In this document: piece after piece, positions 63,224-64,000 of the stretch | How the letters are laid out: each line of letters starts with the position of its first letter | Position numbering within the stretch: the stretch's first letter is position 1 | From: DASQZT01 sp963728965 | GTDB taxonomy: Bacteria; Acidobacteriota; Terriglobia; Bryobacterales; Bryobacteraceae | NCBI GenBank assembly: GCA_963728965.1 | Contig: CAVSMH010000010.1 | Location: forward strand, 248,001 to 312,000 | Direction of reading: 5' to 3' | DNA length: 64,000 nucleotides | The notes under the pieces: model-generated | What the model was told of the DNA's origin: nothing | The model's database searches: none | What the model saw: only the letters and a program-made list of their open reading frames with translations | Position numbers and translations under genes: made by a program

Positions 63224-64000
63224 ATGAAGTTCATTCTGTTCGTTTCGCTGCTACTGCCCGGCGCCATCGGGCTGTCCGCACAAAGCACGCCGCCGGAGAC
63301 CCGCCCGCAGCAGAACCAAAATGAAGCGCAGCGCTCGGTGCTGGAGGTAAAGCCTGGGGAGCGGGCCATCAAGAGCAAGGACGTGTGGGAGAAGACGGGG
63401 TACTTCCATCCATTCCGCCGCATGCCCCGATTCATTCTTCAGGACCAGCGAAACATCTGGACCAGCCCCTTCCACACGGTCAAGAGCGATATCAAATGGT
63501 GGGCCATTGCGGGAGCGGCAACGGCCACCCTGATCGCTACCGACAAATGGACGGGGAGGAACATGCCGAGCAACGACACGTGGCAAAGCGCGGGCAATAA
63601 GACCTCGGCGATCGGCGCGGCCTACACGCTGATTCCGATCGCCTCCGGGTTCTATTTCCTGGGCACGGCCCGGCACAGCGAACGGTTCCGGGAAACCGGG
63701 TTGCTGTGTTTCGAAACCTTGATCAACACTACCTTGGTGGAACTGGTGATCAAGTCCGCGACGGACCGAGCGCGGCCGCTCGAAGGCGCCGGCGACGGCC
63801 ATTTCTGGGACTCCACCGGGCCGCCCTGGAACGCGAGTTTCCCGTCGGGCCACTCCATCAACACGTTCGGCCTCGCGTCGGTATTTGCCCACGAGTACCA
63901 CGACAAATTATGGGTAAAGATCGCGGCGTATACGTACGCGGTGGGAGTGGTCGGTGCGCGGCTGGTGGCCCGGAAGCACTTTCCGGGGGATGTGGTTGCG
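63224..64000 (+). CDS. PAP2-family phosphatase, 3' end outside window
   Basis: The open frame runs from ATG at 63224 to the right edge (259 residues seen). The N-terminus is a signal peptide (KFILFVSLLLPGAIGLSA). The three PAP2 motifs are present: KSATDRARP, then FPSGHS, then ARKHFPGDV, so the catalytic His residues are kept. Helices lie around 105-125 and 140-160. The protein would dephosphorylate a lipid phosphate such as undecaprenyl diphosphate at the periplasmic face. It starts 45 bases after ftsK, preceded by GGAGG. Confidence 0.85.
   Translation, partial: MKFILFVSLLLPGAIGLSAQSTPPETRPQQNQNEAQRSVLEVKPGERAIKSKDVWEKTGYFHPFRRMPRFILQDQRNIWTSPFHTVKSDIKWWAIAGAATATLIATDKWTGRNMPSNDTWQSAGNKTSAIGAAYTLIPIASGFYFLGTARHSERFRETGLLCFETLINTTLVELVIKSATDRARPLEGAGDGHFWDSTGPPWNASFPSGHSINTFGLASVFAHEYHDKLWVKIAAYTYAVGVVGARLVARKHFPGDVVA

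Overview
The window is about 64 kb of GC-rich, densely packed bacterial chromosome. No rRNA, tRNA, CRISPR array, insertion sequence or prophage was recognised. The gene set points to an Acidobacteriota genome, probably of the Bryobacterales/Solibacter type. The evidence is an ABC permease of the ADOP type (duplicated orphan FtsX permease), a large Oar-like TonB-dependent receptor with an N-terminal carboxypeptidase-regulatory-like domain, Tat-exported Gfo/Idh/MocA oxidoreductase, M28 peptidase, and heavy use of Ser/Thr kinase and ECF sigma signalling. This placement is inference from gene content.

Layout. 1-10000: a Ser/Thr phosphorylation and cell-wall operon running FHA protein, PP2C phosphatase, membrane Ser/Thr kinase, a fused SEDS glycosyltransferase-transpeptidase, and a second FHA protein. 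It mirrors the actinobacterial pstP-rodA-pbpA-pknA/B-fha locus, but with rodA and pbpA in one reading frame. 10000-17200: HAD phosphatase, MFS transporter, uvrB, ADOP permease, beta-barrel protein. 17225-24209 (minus strand): an RND efflux pump and adaptor followed with almost no spacing by tryptophanase, an FmdE-like zinc protein and a ThiE-like enzyme. 24286-28274: an ECF sigma/anti-sigma/secreted-protein unit closed by a clear terminator, then an ABC ATPase/membrane protein pair. 28293-32111: FN3 lipoprotein, a hybrid histidine kinase that lacks its phospho-accepting histidine, and a frameshifted LpxL-type acyltransferase.

32297-38269: TonB receptor, M23 peptidase and GH172 (DUF2961) glycosidase in one tight unit. 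38277-39010: a small uncharacterised protein preceded by two perfect palindromes sharing one core, probably operators. 39146-46344: a seven-gene surface polysaccharide operon (flippase, ligase/polymerase, three GT4 glycosyltransferases, methyltransferase, initiating sugar transferase). 46417-53809: oxidoreductase, MmcQ/YjbR protein, DUF5009 acyltransferase-like protein, alcohol dehydrogenase, M28 peptidase, APC permease. 53923-55584: second ECF sigma/anti-sigma pair with a zinc-ribbon membrane protein. 55626-59818: TonB receptor, YfiR-like protein and histidine kinase. 60004-64000: UppP, FtsK and a PAP2 phosphatase cut by the right edge.

Cell-envelope biology dominates: peptidoglycan synthesis (SEDS-PBP fusion, UppP, M23), outer membrane transport, polysaccharide assembly and lipid A acylation, coupled to Thr phosphorylation, two-component and ECF signalling. 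Several genes have a -10-like hexamer 7-9 bases before the start codon and no Shine-Dalgarno sequence, which suggests leaderless transcripts. No stretch longer than about 245 bases lacks a gene; the longest (1274-1516) holds no recognisable feature beyond the weak promoter-like sequence noted.
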